Virus record (IMG/VR): IMGVR_UViG_3300037137_001020
Coordinates: 1 to 34,931 of that record
DNA from: a virus
DNA: 34,931 bases
Direction: 5' to 3' (one strand)
The notes under the pieces are model-generated. The model had not been told where the DNA came from, did no database searches, and saw nothing but the letters and a program-made list of their open reading frames with translations. Positions 27,834-34,931 of the stretch are shown here, piece by piece. Positions within the stretch are counted from its first letter, which is position 1. Every line of letters starts with the position of its first letter. The position numbers and the translations under genes are program-made.

Positions 27834-28270
27834 TCGTGCTCCCCAATCTCATCCATCCCGTCCCGGTCTTTCTCCGCAAGGCGGAGAAGGCATTGACGGC
27901 CGTACAGGACGACAACCTGCACGAGCCAGTGGGTCAGGTCAGGCGCCAGCAAGCCCCCACCCGTTTCCTCGCCCAGGTGTCATGGGGCAAGGACCAGAGG
28001 CAGGACCAAGTGGCTGGGGGTGCCGCCTCGGCGTCGGACGGCTACCTGCTGTTCAGGCCAGCTGACCTTCGTGGCAGGCACTTTGAGATAGAGGTCGGGG
28101 ACTGCGTCGTCCAGATTGGTGAAGGCAACGCGGCTCGATCAACCGATCTTTACGTGGTGGCCCTGACGTGGATGGGGCACTACCCTGACCAGAATGGCGC
28201 CTCGTTGGTCAGGGCCTACTTCGAGGACCGCTCCCCGTCTCGGGCTAGCAGGGGCAGCACATGGGGATGA
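27830..28270 (+). CDS. Probable head closure/neck protein (XkdH-like position)
   Basis: A 146-residue protein whose GTG start overlaps the adaptor stop by GTGA. It is basic at the N-terminus (VFLRKAEKALTAV, GQVRRQQAP) and beta-rich later (DGYLLFRPADLRG, DLYVVALTWMG, ASLVRAYFEDRSPSR). Order (adaptor, this gene, tail completion protein) and size fit a head closure protein that plugs the connector. The sequence itself gives only weak family signal. Confidence 0.6.
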   Translation: MIVLPNLIHPVPVFLRKAEKALTAVQDDNLHEPVGQVRRQQAPTRFLAQVSWGKDQRQDQVAGGAASASDGYLLFRPADLRGRHFEIEVGDCVVQIGEGNAARSTDLYVVALTWMGHYPDQNGASLVRAYFEDRSPSRASRGSTWG

Positions 28271-28839
28271 AGCTCATCCTGACCGGGTTCAAGAAGTTGG
28301 CGAGCATTCTCGACCCGGCCAAGACCAACGCCAGGATGCGGAAGCATGTCCAGGTGGCCACGAATAGGAACGCGCTCCTTGGGGCGAGCGAGGTGGTCCG
28401 AGCAATCTACAGCGGCCGCTTCCAAGCCAACTCCCCGTTGACCGCGGCGCTCAAGGGTAGCAGCCGCCCTCTGGTAGACACCGGGGCGCTGGCTAGCTCC
28501 GTGTCAGGCAAGGCGACAAGCTGGAATGAAGCGGTGATCAGCGCCAATCGCAACCGCCAGCGGACAGGCCGCGAGAAGGGCAGGAAGAGGCAGCCAGCTA
28601 CCAACATAGCCTTGCTCCTCTATCGCGGAGCTACGATCAAGGTCACCGAGCCCATGCGAAGGCTGTTCTACGCCATGTCCAGGGAGAACCCGCAGGTCCG
28701 GCCGCTGAAGAAAGGGACCACGGTCATTGTTGTCCCGCCACGCCGTTACATGGACGCGGCATTGACCCCGCCACTTCTGGCGAAGTACAAGGAGAACTGG
28801 GAAGGTGCTATCCGTTTGGTCATGCTAGGGGTCGCCTGA
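28261..28839 (+). CDS. Tail completion/virion morphogenesis protein (Mu gpG/HK97 gp10-like)
   Basis: A 192-residue basic protein. RFQANSPLTAALKGSSRPLVDTGALASSVS (about residues 55-85) is the key mark: 'plvDTGaLasSv' is shared by the gpG/gp10 family of tail terminator and completion proteins. Further on, IALLLYRGATIKVTEPMRRL and PPRRYMDAAL complete the pattern. It overlaps the previous gene by 10 nt and the next by one base. ATG 28267 is an equal start candidate. The likely job is sealing the top of the tail at the neck. Confidence 0.78.
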   Translation: MGMKLILTGFKKLASILDPAKTNARMRKHVQVATNRNALLGASEVVRAIYSGRFQANSPLTAALKGSSRPLVDTGALASSVSGKATSWNEAVISANRNRQRTGREKGRKRQPATNIALLLYRGATIKVTEPMRRLFYAMSRENPQVRPLKKGTTVIVVPPRRYMDAALTPPLLAKYKENWEGAIRLVMLGVA

Positions 28840-30119
28840 TGAGCCGCGAAAAATTGACCATCCCGTTCGTATTCGAGGAGGCGAACCGCGCTAGGCTTAC
28901 TTTCAGCGATACAACCAAGGTTCGACTCAACCCAATCACGAACAGGATCGAGCTTCGCAGCCAGGGCTACGACCCGGTCACCGGGCTGCCGACGTACCCC
29001 GTCTTGCCTGCTCGACCGTGGGTCAGGACGTGGGCGGTCACCCCGGAAGCGATGCGCCAGTGGCTTTCGTTCTGGTGCGAGGCACAGCTCCCGACCAACA
29101 CCTCCGTGATGTTCCGGCTCAACAATGGGACGGCTGACTACTTTTGGAACACCGCCCCGCCAACCCCAGCTTGGACGGTGGTCGTCACCGAGGCGACCGA
29201 CTGGAGTACCCATGATGCGGTGGCGGAGCACATAGCAACCTTCCCTGTCACGTCAGGCCAGATAGCGGTCGTGGTCGGGCTAGGCACAACCAATGCATCG
29301 GTTACTCCGCAGGTCCAGTACGTGGATGTGCTGATGGATTGTGAGCTGGAGTGGTTCTACAGCATCCTGGCCGCGACCGTCCTGCCCGAGCTGAGGGAAC
29401 ATCTCCAAGTCCCCGTGGACTTCTCCCTGAACGCCCCTGGCGGGCTGCGGGTATCCTTGCTGGATGTGGAGACCCCGTTCAACATCCTGTCGGTTGGGGC
29501 GGTGTACGATCACCAGGCTGACCCTCACCACCGCACCAGCCTGCTATCGACCTACGATGCTACCAGCCGAAGCATCCTCTTGACGGTGAGCGTGGCACGC
29601 GGCGTTCCACTGTGGATCGTCTTCATTGCGGAGCCCGAGGTCGTTGTCAATTGGGCTAGTCAGGACTACGTGGAGGTGGAGAAGATTCCGGCTGTGGTCA
29701 TAGACGGGATTGAGCCCACGATCTACCAGAACTTCGCCGAGCAGCACACCAAGAACATCCACACCAAGACAGCGGTCGTCCGCAGGAGGCCGCTTAGACT
29801 TACCGTGCGCTTTGAGGTAGTATTGCTGGCAGAGAAAACCCGGACCTTGCTGGCGATGATGGGACAGGCGCTGAAGTTCATTTCCAGTCACCCCGTGCTA
29901 CGGTGGAGAGACCTAGACCAGGACGTCTCCCTGCATGGGTTCGGGCCTGCCTTATCTGGGCGCCCCAACCTGAGTGACAAGCACGAGGCCGTGGCGAAGT
30001 TCGCGCTGGAGAACCTGTACCTCTGGGTGGCACCCGAAGAAACACCGCACCTTGTCGAGCGGCTCAACCTTTCTCTCAGCCACACGGCACAGAGTGGTCC
30101 GCTCTGGCCTGGGGCATAG
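28839..30119 (+). CDS. Unknown tail-associated structural protein
   Basis: A 426-residue protein whose ATG overlaps the preceding TGA. Sequence is beta-rich through most of its length (for example EANRARLTFSDTTKVRL, PTNTSVMFRLNNGT, TPAWTVVVTEATDW, VPVDFSLNAPGGLRVSLLD), then AEKTRTLLAMMGQALKFI near residue 335 and an acidic C-terminal part. It lies directly before the tail sheath gene, at the position of XkdJ or a tail terminator, but is far longer than those. It may be a neck, collar or tail terminator protein with additional domains. No family is recognised. Confidence 0.62.
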   Translation: MSREKLTIPFVFEEANRARLTFSDTTKVRLNPITNRIELRSQGYDPVTGLPTYPVLPARPWVRTWAVTPEAMRQWLSFWCEAQLPTNTSVMFRLNNGTADYFWNTAPPTPAWTVVVTEATDWSTHDAVAEHIATFPVTSGQIAVVVGLGTTNASVTPQVQYVDVLMDCELEWFYSILAATVLPELREHLQVPVDFSLNAPGGLRVSLLDVETPFNILSVGAVYDHQADPHHRTSLLSTYDATSRSILLTVSVARGVPLWIVFIAEPEVVVNWASQDYVEVEKIPAVVIDGIEPTIYQNFAEQHTKNIHTKTAVVRRRPLRLTVRFEVVLLAEKTRTLLAMMGQALKFISSHPVLRWRDLDQDVSLHGFGPALSGRPNLSDKHEAVAKFALENLYLWVAPEETPHLVERLNLSLSHTAQSGPLWPGA

Positions 30120-30133
30120 CGAAGGAGAAACAG

Positions 30134-33100
30134 ATGGCCCAGAAACGGTTTGGACCAACTCAGGATGCAGGCACGGTCATTCTCGAGAAGGAAGCCGAGA
30201 AGACGATCCAGGCGCATACCCTAGGGTCGACGGCCTACGCGGGTATCCTGGAACGCGGGGCGGTGGGCAGCCTCATCATCACGTCCGGCAAGCGGGACCT
30301 GCTGGCCAAGACCGGAGGACTTATCCCTGACAGTCTACTGCCGGACGCGGCACAGCACTTCTGGGATCACTCCAAGGGCGCGGGCATCCTGTTCCTATAC
30401 CGCGTGGACGACGGCTCAGGGGTCCGTTCCAGCTTGACCTTGTGGGACCGCAAGAACCCCCGCAACAAGGTCATCCGTGTTGACGCCAACAACGTCGGCA
30501 AGTGGGCGGGGAAGAGGGACACGGTTGTGGTCGACCTGACAGCGGTGCCAGGTGACATCACGGCTACCGTCATCACCCTGCCGATGGGATACCTCGTCCC
30601 GAAGAACAAATGGAAGGGTGGCCTCCTGAAGCTGACAGGCTCGGGGGTGTCCTATTCCATCGTCTCCAACACAGCCGGGACGGCTGGCGTCCGTGCCACG
30701 GTCACATTGGCAGGCGACAGCCGGGCCCTGACGGACTTCGGGCTCGCCACGGACAGGGAGTGCACCCTCACCCTGGACAACCTGAACGAATGGGGCCTCG
30801 AGAAGAAACTGGCGGTGGAGGTCCTGGATGGTCAGCTTCACCCGACCACGGAGTGGGGGCTCAAGGTCTACGTCAACGATGAACTGGTAAGGAACTACCC
30901 CGACCTCTCTTCGGACCCGAATGCTGCCAACTACTACGTGGGCGTGATCAACAAGGACACGTCCAACGTGTTCATCACGGTCACCGACCTGTGGACTGGA
31001 GCCAACACGGCAGACGTACGCCCGGCCAACTGGTTCGGGGCGGTCGCGTCCACGGCCATCACCGCGCTAGCGGCTGCGCTCAACACCTTGTGTGTGCGCG
31101 TGGACAGCAGCCTGGCTGGGCCGAACACCATCGCCCTCTTCACCTACGGCACCGAGGTCATCCCAGACACCTACGAGCTGGAGGTGATGTCGACAGGCCC
31201 GACGGTCTGGCGACTGAAGTCCCTCGACAAGCAGGCGACGCACACTTTCACCGCACCAGCGGACACCGTCGCCTACGCGGCAGACAACCCCAAGTCCATC
31301 GGTTTCACGGTGACAGGGGGTGGCGTCGCGGCCGCGACCCTGCTCGGCACGCTGCCGGGCCCGTGGAACCTGGCCCCAGGTGACACCCTCGTAGGCGCGG
31401 TCGACAGGGCGGCAGACCAGACCGCTACGTTCACGGCGAGCGGGGCAGCCCGGGAGAACGCACCCGCCGAGACCTACCATATCGACAACCTCTGGACGCT
31501 TCTGGTGAAGGTCGACGGGGGCGCGGTTCAGACCATCGTGTTCACCGCTGCCACGGACTTCGTCGACCACGCTGCGGCCACAGCGGAAGAGGTGGCCGCT
31601 GCTATCAACCGCCAGATCGTCGGAGCGAGCGCAACCGCTACCACGGCCGGGACCAAGGTGACGATCACCAGCGACAAGAAGGGCTACGGCTCCTTCATCG
31701 AGGTCACGGGCGGTACGTCCAATGGCGTCCTTCTGTTCAACACGGCTGAGACCCGGGGCATCGGGAATGACGGAGCTGGACACAACTTCCTCGATATCGA
31801 TGCGGTCACCTTCGCTGAGTTGAAGCCCATCCTCGAGACCGCTTTCAGTAATGCTGGAGGTGTGGTGTGCACCGAGGTCGCTGGGTGCCTCAGGATCACG
31901 ACCCATGGAACAGGCGCTGGGATGTACCTCCAGGTCCAGGCGGGGTCCAGTTGTGAGGGCATCTTCGGGCTCTCCACTGTCGAGGTCGAGGGTTCCGGTG
32001 GCGTGCCGACACCAGGGGAGAAGTTCACCATATACGTCCTCCCACTCCTGGAGGACGAGGCGATCAACGGGCGAATCTTCTACCCGGACGTTGCCCTGGC
32101 GCCGAAGGCCGGTTGGATCGTTTCCGACAACACGGAGGTCGGGGTCTCCATCGCAACCGGGGACCTGACCATCGGCGGGACCATCGGTGGAAACGTGAAG
32201 GTCAGACTCCAGTACCGCCAGACCCTGATGGGTGGGTATGACGGGATCCATGACCTGGCGTCCCATGACTTCAGCCCTGCTTACGACCCGAGCACCTCTC
32301 CGTTCAACCAGACGGAGGGGCAGGGGTACGGGCTGATCAAGCACGCCACGCCGGGCATCTGGAAGATCGGCGGGAACGTGGACGCGACCACGGTGCAGAA
32401 GGCTGGCCAGGCGTACGCCGACCAAAAGAACCACCAATTCCGTTTCGAGTTCCAGGACACGATCACCGACGAGTTTGTCGCCAAGGCGTACCTCGACACG
32501 ATCGGGAGGAGCGATTACGAGAAATGCATATTCCCGAGTTACGCCAGCATCGCTGACCCTGTGAAGGACGGGGTCCTCAAGCTGGTGTCGGTCACGGGCA
32601 TGGTTCATGGGGTCGAGGCAAGGACGGCGAAGGACTACGACGGCTACCACAAGGTGGCGGCTGGCATCTACGCCCAGCTACCACTCATCAAGGAACTCCC
32701 GATTGGGGACGTCAAGCTGAACGGCGAGGTGCTCAACCCGGCAGGAATCCCGAGGATCGAGCGCAAGGGTGGCAACTACATCATATGGGGCGCTCGGCTG
32801 CCGTCGCTCGACCTCGGCTGGAAGTGGTGTCAGCAACGGGAACTGATGTCCTACTATGAGCACGTCCTGTCCGAGTCCTTCGACTGGATCATCTTCGCCA
32901 TCAACGATGAGTTGGAGCAACCTGCGGCTGTGGCTGCTCTCCAGAGCTTCTTCCAGCCGGAGTGGAGGAAGCGGGCGCTTCGAGGCGCCACGTTCGAGGA
33001 GGCGTGTGAGATCAAGATGGATGCGGAGAACAACACCAACGCCACCAGAGCTGCCGGGGACATGAATGTGGAGATCAAGCTGAGGCTCCCCGATACCGTG

Positions 33101-33160
33101 GAGCGGTTCATCATCACCATGTCCAAGATGGGCATCTTTGAATCCACGGCGGCAGCGTAG
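30134..33160 (+). CDS. Tail sheath protein, enlarged by inserted domains
   Basis: A 1008-residue protein. The C-terminal 250 residues carry sheath features: DGYHKVAAGIYAQLPLIKEL (836-855), LNPAGIPRIERKGGNYIIWGARLPS (867-891), QQRELMSYYEHVLSESFDWIIFAINDE (900-926), then an end with NNTNATRAAGDMNVEIKL and DTVERFIITM. The N-terminus (ERGAVG, GGLIPDSLLP, GAGILFLYRVDDG) fits the handshake domain. Ordinary sheaths are 350-700 residues. The extra length comes from beta domains at about 150-440 and two similar modules at about 445-540 and 548-616 (WTLLVKVDGGAVQTIVF, EEVAAAINRQI, VTITSDKKGYGSFIEVTGG). It proves a contractile tail. ATG 30134 has AAGGAG upstream. Confidence 0.87.
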   Translation: MAQKRFGPTQDAGTVILEKEAEKTIQAHTLGSTAYAGILERGAVGSLIITSGKRDLLAKTGGLIPDSLLPDAAQHFWDHSKGAGILFLYRVDDGSGVRSSLTLWDRKNPRNKVIRVDANNVGKWAGKRDTVVVDLTAVPGDITATVITLPMGYLVPKNKWKGGLLKLTGSGVSYSIVSNTAGTAGVRATVTLAGDSRALTDFGLATDRECTLTLDNLNEWGLEKKLAVEVLDGQLHPTTEWGLKVYVNDELVRNYPDLSSDPNAANYYVGVINKDTSNVFITVTDLWTGANTADVRPANWFGAVASTAITALAAALNTLCVRVDSSLAGPNTIALFTYGTEVIPDTYELEVMSTGPTVWRLKSLDKQATHTFTAPADTVAYAADNPKSIGFTVTGGGVAAATLLGTLPGPWNLAPGDTLVGAVDRAADQTATFTASGAARENAPAETYHIDNLWTLLVKVDGGAVQTIVFTAATDFVDHAAATAEEVAAAINRQIVGASATATTAGTKVTITSDKKGYGSFIEVTGGTSNGVLLFNTAETRGIGNDGAGHNFLDIDAVTFAELKPILETAFSNAGGVVCTEVAGCLRITTHGTGAGMYLQVQAGSSCEGIFGLSTVEVEGSGGVPTPGEKFTIYVLPLLEDEAINGRIFYPDVALAPKAGWIVSDNTEVGVSIATGDLTIGGTIGGNVKVRLQYRQTLMGGYDGIHDLASHDFSPAYDPSTSPFNQTEGQGYGLIKHATPGIWKIGGNVDATTVQKAGQAYADQKNHQFRFEFQDTITDEFVAKAYLDTIGRSDYEKCIFPSYASIADPVKDGVLKLVSVTGMVHGVEARTAKDYDGYHKVAAGIYAQLPLIKELPIGDVKLNGEVLNPAGIPRIERKGGNYIIWGARLPSLDLGWKWCQQRELMSYYEHVLSESFDWIIFAINDELEQPAAVAALQSFFQPEWRKRALRGATFEEACEIKMDAENNTNATRAAGDMNVEIKLRLPDTVERFIITMSKMGIFESTAAA

Positions 33161-33174
33161 GAAGGAGTTGACCT

Positions 33175-33618
33175 ATGTCGATCAAGAACGTGGTACAGCC
33201 CAACCGGGTGCAGGTGAACAAGTACCAACTCATCGTGCAGCCTGGGGTCGGCTCTGTCCTCCTCGTGTCGATCGGCGGACTGGAGGAAGAGCTGGACAAG
33301 GTCGACCTCCCCGACCGAACCTCCCGCAGTGGTGGGAGGGAGAAGCAGGGCGAGACGGAGATCGTCCAGCCGATGCACCATGACCTCGAGGTGCTGGCGA
33401 TGGAGACGTGGTATCGGATGTGCAAGAACACGCTCCCGCTCTACCTCAAGCTGGGCATCCTGATGATCTTTGACGAATGGGGTAGCCCACGCAAACGCTA
33501 CACCCTGCCCAATTGCTGGCTGAGCAAGCGCAAGCACGCTGACCTCGAGCTGGACAACGACGGAGAGATGGCGACGATCACCTGGACGATGAATTACGAC
33601 CAGATCATCCCCATGTAG
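33175..33618 (+). CDS. Tail tube protein (T4 gp19/XkdM-like)
   Basis: A 147-residue protein directly after the sheath gene with AAGGAG 7 nt before its ATG. Tube family marks are DKVDLPDRTSRSGGREKQGETEIVQPMHH, EVLAMETWYRM, LPLYLKLGILMIFDEWGSPRKRYTL, and the end MATITWTMNYDQIIPM. The tube forms the inner hexameric pipe surrounded by the sheath. Length is typical. The TAG stop begins the second copy of the 27-bp palindrome. Confidence 0.88.
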   Translation: MSIKNVVQPNRVQVNKYQLIVQPGVGSVLLVSIGGLEEELDKVDLPDRTSRSGGREKQGETEIVQPMHHDLEVLAMETWYRMCKNTLPLYLKLGILMIFDEWGSPRKRYTLPNCWLSKRKHADLELDNDGEMATITWTMNYDQIIPM

Positions 33619-33642
33619 GATGCTCAAAGTCTGAGCATCCTA
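33616..33642 (+). repeat. 27-bp palindromic element, copy 2 (inverted)
   Basis: Arms TAGGATGCTCA (33616-33626) and TGAGCATCCTA (33632-33642) flank the loop AAGTC. The whole is the exact reverse complement of the copy at 3242-3268. As there, the first triplet is a stop codon, this time of the tail tube gene. A further small stem-loop, ACGCC-gct-GGCGT (33668-33680), follows in the same 79-nt gap. No T-run is present. Confidence 0.8.
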
Positions 33643-33697
33643 TCTACCGCCCCTCCGTCCTTCACAAACGCCGCTGGCGTAATTGGGAGGACGACCG

Positions 33698-34522
33698 ATG
33701 AAGCGAACCACCATCAAGGAACAGGGTCTACGGCTTCCTATCGGGGAGCTGAAGGACGGGAAGCTGGCCAAGGAGTTCACCCTCCGCCCGTACAAGGGCA
33801 AGGTGGACCGCTTCCTCAACACCTACCGGGAGGCTAACGAAGGCCGGAGCATCGCGTACCTCGCCGCGAAGTACCTCAGCATGATCGTGGAGACCGCTGG
33901 TGGGGTGGCCTACCCACTGTTGGAGACAGGGGACTCGTCACCGGAGCAGGAGAGCCGGATGCATGATTGGTTCTTCGCGGACTTCCTCTATGCCTACGTC
34001 TATTCCAGGATCGTCAATGTCTCGGAATGGATCGAGGTGCCAGCGGTCTGTCCATCTCCAAAGTGCCACTATAAGGGCACGCCACGTGCCGACCTCTGGA
34101 CGACCGACGTAACCGTCTTTGATGACCCCGGGGAGCTGCACACCTGGATCAACCTTCGCGATGGCATCAGGGTTGGGGACAGGGTGTCCAAGCGGATCAA
34201 GCTGCAAGCTGTCCGCTACCGCGCCATGCTGTTGAGCGGGGCACAGGATGTCAACAGCGTCTCCTATTCCCAGCTACGGGAGGCCATCGTGGAGATCGAA
34301 GGGGTGCAGCCCGGCTACGTCCCAACCGACACTGACCTGGACGCGTTATCCAAGTTCGACCTTCTTCGCATTGACAGGCAGGCTGGGGTCGTTGCTGCCG
34401 GACTGGACCTGCGGACGGTCATCCAGTGCCCCAAGTGCGGTATGGACATCCGTGGCGTGTTCAGCTGGGCTTTCGACCCTTTCTTCGATACTTCAGTTCC
34501 GTTGGACATCCTGACCGCCTGA
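33698..34522 (+). CDS. Tail assembly chaperone/baseplate hub-type protein with Cys pairs
   Basis: A 274-residue protein at the chaperone position between tube and tape measure. ATG 33698 with GGGAGG 7 nt upstream is preferred over GTG 33683. Residues 1-50 are basic (MKRTTIKEQGLRLP, LKDGKLAKEFTLRPYKGK). The middle has helices ending in FLYAYVYSRIVNVSEW. Two cysteine pairs, CPSPKC (about residue 117) and CPKC (about 245), could bind a zinc ion together. VGDRVSKRIKLQ and the CPKCGMDI context resemble the T4 gp26/gp28-like family that acts in baseplate and tail assembly. The gene overlaps a -1-frame extension, as in many chaperone pairs. Confidence 0.62.
   Translation: MKRTTIKEQGLRLPIGELKDGKLAKEFTLRPYKGKVDRFLNTYREANEGRSIAYLAAKYLSMIVETAGGVAYPLLETGDSSPEQESRMHDWFFADFLYAYVYSRIVNVSEWIEVPAVCPSPKCHYKGTPRADLWTTDVTVFDDPGELHTWINLRDGIRVGDRVSKRIKLQAVRYRAMLLSGAQDVNSVSYSQLREAIVEIEGVQPGYVPTDTDLDALSKFDLLRIDRQAGVVAAGLDLRTVIQCPKCGMDIRGVFSWAFDPFFDTSVPLDILTA
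34477..34483 (+). other. Candidate -1 ribosomal frameshift heptamer
   Basis: C CCT TTC in the zero frame (X XXY YYZ form) lies 36 nt before the stop of the chaperone gene. A -1 shift here would enter the downstream frame, which is open to TGA 34662, and would add about 59 residues. Tail chaperones of many phages use this trick. The heptamer is not one of the most efficient bacterial sites, and no strong downstream structure is seen. Confidence 0.35.
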
Positions 34523-34542
34523 GGGAGGACATCCACACCCTC

Positions 34543-34662
34543 ATGTACTTTGGGCACGGCTTCACGTTTTCGGATATCCTAGAGCTGACGGAGAAGGAAC
34601 GAGCGTGGTTTATGAAGCGTCTTCTCCGTCAGCTCAGGACTGAGGCAAAGAAGAGGACGTGA
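34543..34662 (+). CDS. Second tail assembly chaperone frame (downstream/-1 product)
   Basis: A short frame in the -1 register relative to the chaperone gene. From ATG 34543 it encodes 39 residues (MYFGHGFTFSDILELTEKER, then FMKRLLRQLRTEAKKRT), and the frame stays open upstream past the candidate slip site at 34477. The phrase 'GFTFSDILELTEKERAWF' resembles small phage chaperone extensions. GAGGGAGG lies 14 nt before the ATG, which is far for direct initiation. It could be made by frameshifting, by coupling, or by both. Its stop overlaps the tape measure ATG. Confidence 0.6.
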   Translation: MYFGHGFTFSDILELTEKERAWFMKRLLRQLRTEAKKRT

Positions 34663-34931
34663 TGGCAGACCAACTCGGCTTGAATGCGAAGCTGACCTTC
34701 GACGGCACCCAAGCTGTTACTGGGATGCAGAAGACCAGCACGGCCTTTACCGCCATGCAGGCCCAGATGGGGAAGGTGCGGGCAGGCTTTGGGCAGGTGA
34801 AGGCTGGGCTGGGCGGGCTGAGGATTGGCGGGATCATCGCTGGCGTGGGCATTGGGGCTGCCATCCGGGGGTACGCCAAGTTCGATGCAACGATGGCTGG
34901 GGTCAGGGCACAGCTAGGGATTGAGGCGAGC
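34662..34931 (+). CDS. Tail tape measure protein, N-terminal part (3' truncated)
   Basis: ATG 34662 overlaps the previous TGA and the frame runs to the end of the window (90 codons). The tape measure sets tail length and is ejected with the DNA. The start MADQLGLNAKLTFDGTQAV, followed by repeated amphipathic helices with Met, Gln and Gly (MQAQMGKVRAGFGQVKAGLG), a hydrophobic glycine-rich patch (GGIIAGVGIGAAI) and YAKFDATMAGVRAQLG, is typical. The position after sheath, tube and chaperones is also typical. Confidence 0.85.
   Translation, partial: MADQLGLNAKLTFDGTQAVTGMQKTSTAFTAMQAQMGKVRAGFGQVKAGLGGLRIGGIIAGVGIGAAIRGYAKFDATMAGVRAQLGIEAS

Noticed and set aside
31067-32650. 527-residue frame on the minus strand
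   Set aside because: It lies fully opposite the tail sheath gene, has no family features, and reflects the high GC content that keeps antisense frames open.

Overview
The window is a late-gene block from a tailed bacteriophage with a contractile tail (myovirus morphology). All convincing genes lie on the + strand, are tightly packed, and often overlap by ATGA or GTGA. Base composition is GC-rich throughout. Gene order follows the PBSX/Xkd and Mu-like plan: portal, MuF-type minor head protein, XkdF-type head protease, scaffold-like protein, major capsid protein, head-tail connectors, tail sheath, tail tube, tail chaperones, and the start of the tape measure. No integrase, tRNA gene, CRISPR array or insertion sequence was seen. 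The host cannot be told from the sequence.

Layout: 1-3244 holds the tail end of an unknown gene, the portal, a small acidic protein and the minor head protein. 3290-10548 is a tightly coupled accessory operon inside the head module: QueD, QueE, a radical SAM enzyme, FolE, a PIG-L-type deacetylase with an extra phage domain, a methyltransferase, a glycosyltransferase, and a 677-residue protein. That protein joins a DpdA-like (DNA-guanine transglycosylase) domain to an XkdF-like head maturation protease. 10616-13703 carries a scaffold-like protein, the major capsid protein and two small proteins. 13713-21312 carries a 1760-residue collagen-like protein and a series of virion beta-sandwich proteins, three of which look like tandem paralogues. 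21386-25273 is a second accessory group: a tiny membrane protein, a glycosyltransferase, a B12-type radical SAM enzyme, a protein with two methyltransferase domains, and a short coiled-coil protein. 25270-28839 carries probable fibre/baseplate accessory proteins and the head-tail connector set. 28839-34931 holds the tail sheath (enlarged by inserted domains), the tube, a chaperone pair that may use a -1 frameshift, and the tape measure start.

Working model: FolE, QueD and QueE would turn GTP into 7-carboxy-7-deazaguanine (CDG), and the DpdA-like domain would exchange it for guanine in phage DNA. QueC, which makes preQ0, is not in the window. The radical SAM, deacetylase, methyltransferase and glycosyltransferase genes lie between QueE and DpdA and could decorate the base further; this is inference. 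Fusion of the DpdA-like enzyme to a capsid protease would tie DNA modification to head assembly, and it is the most unusual thing seen. A second notable signal is a 27-bp palindromic element present twice, 30 kb apart, as exact reverse complements. Each copy begins at the stop codon of a virion gene.
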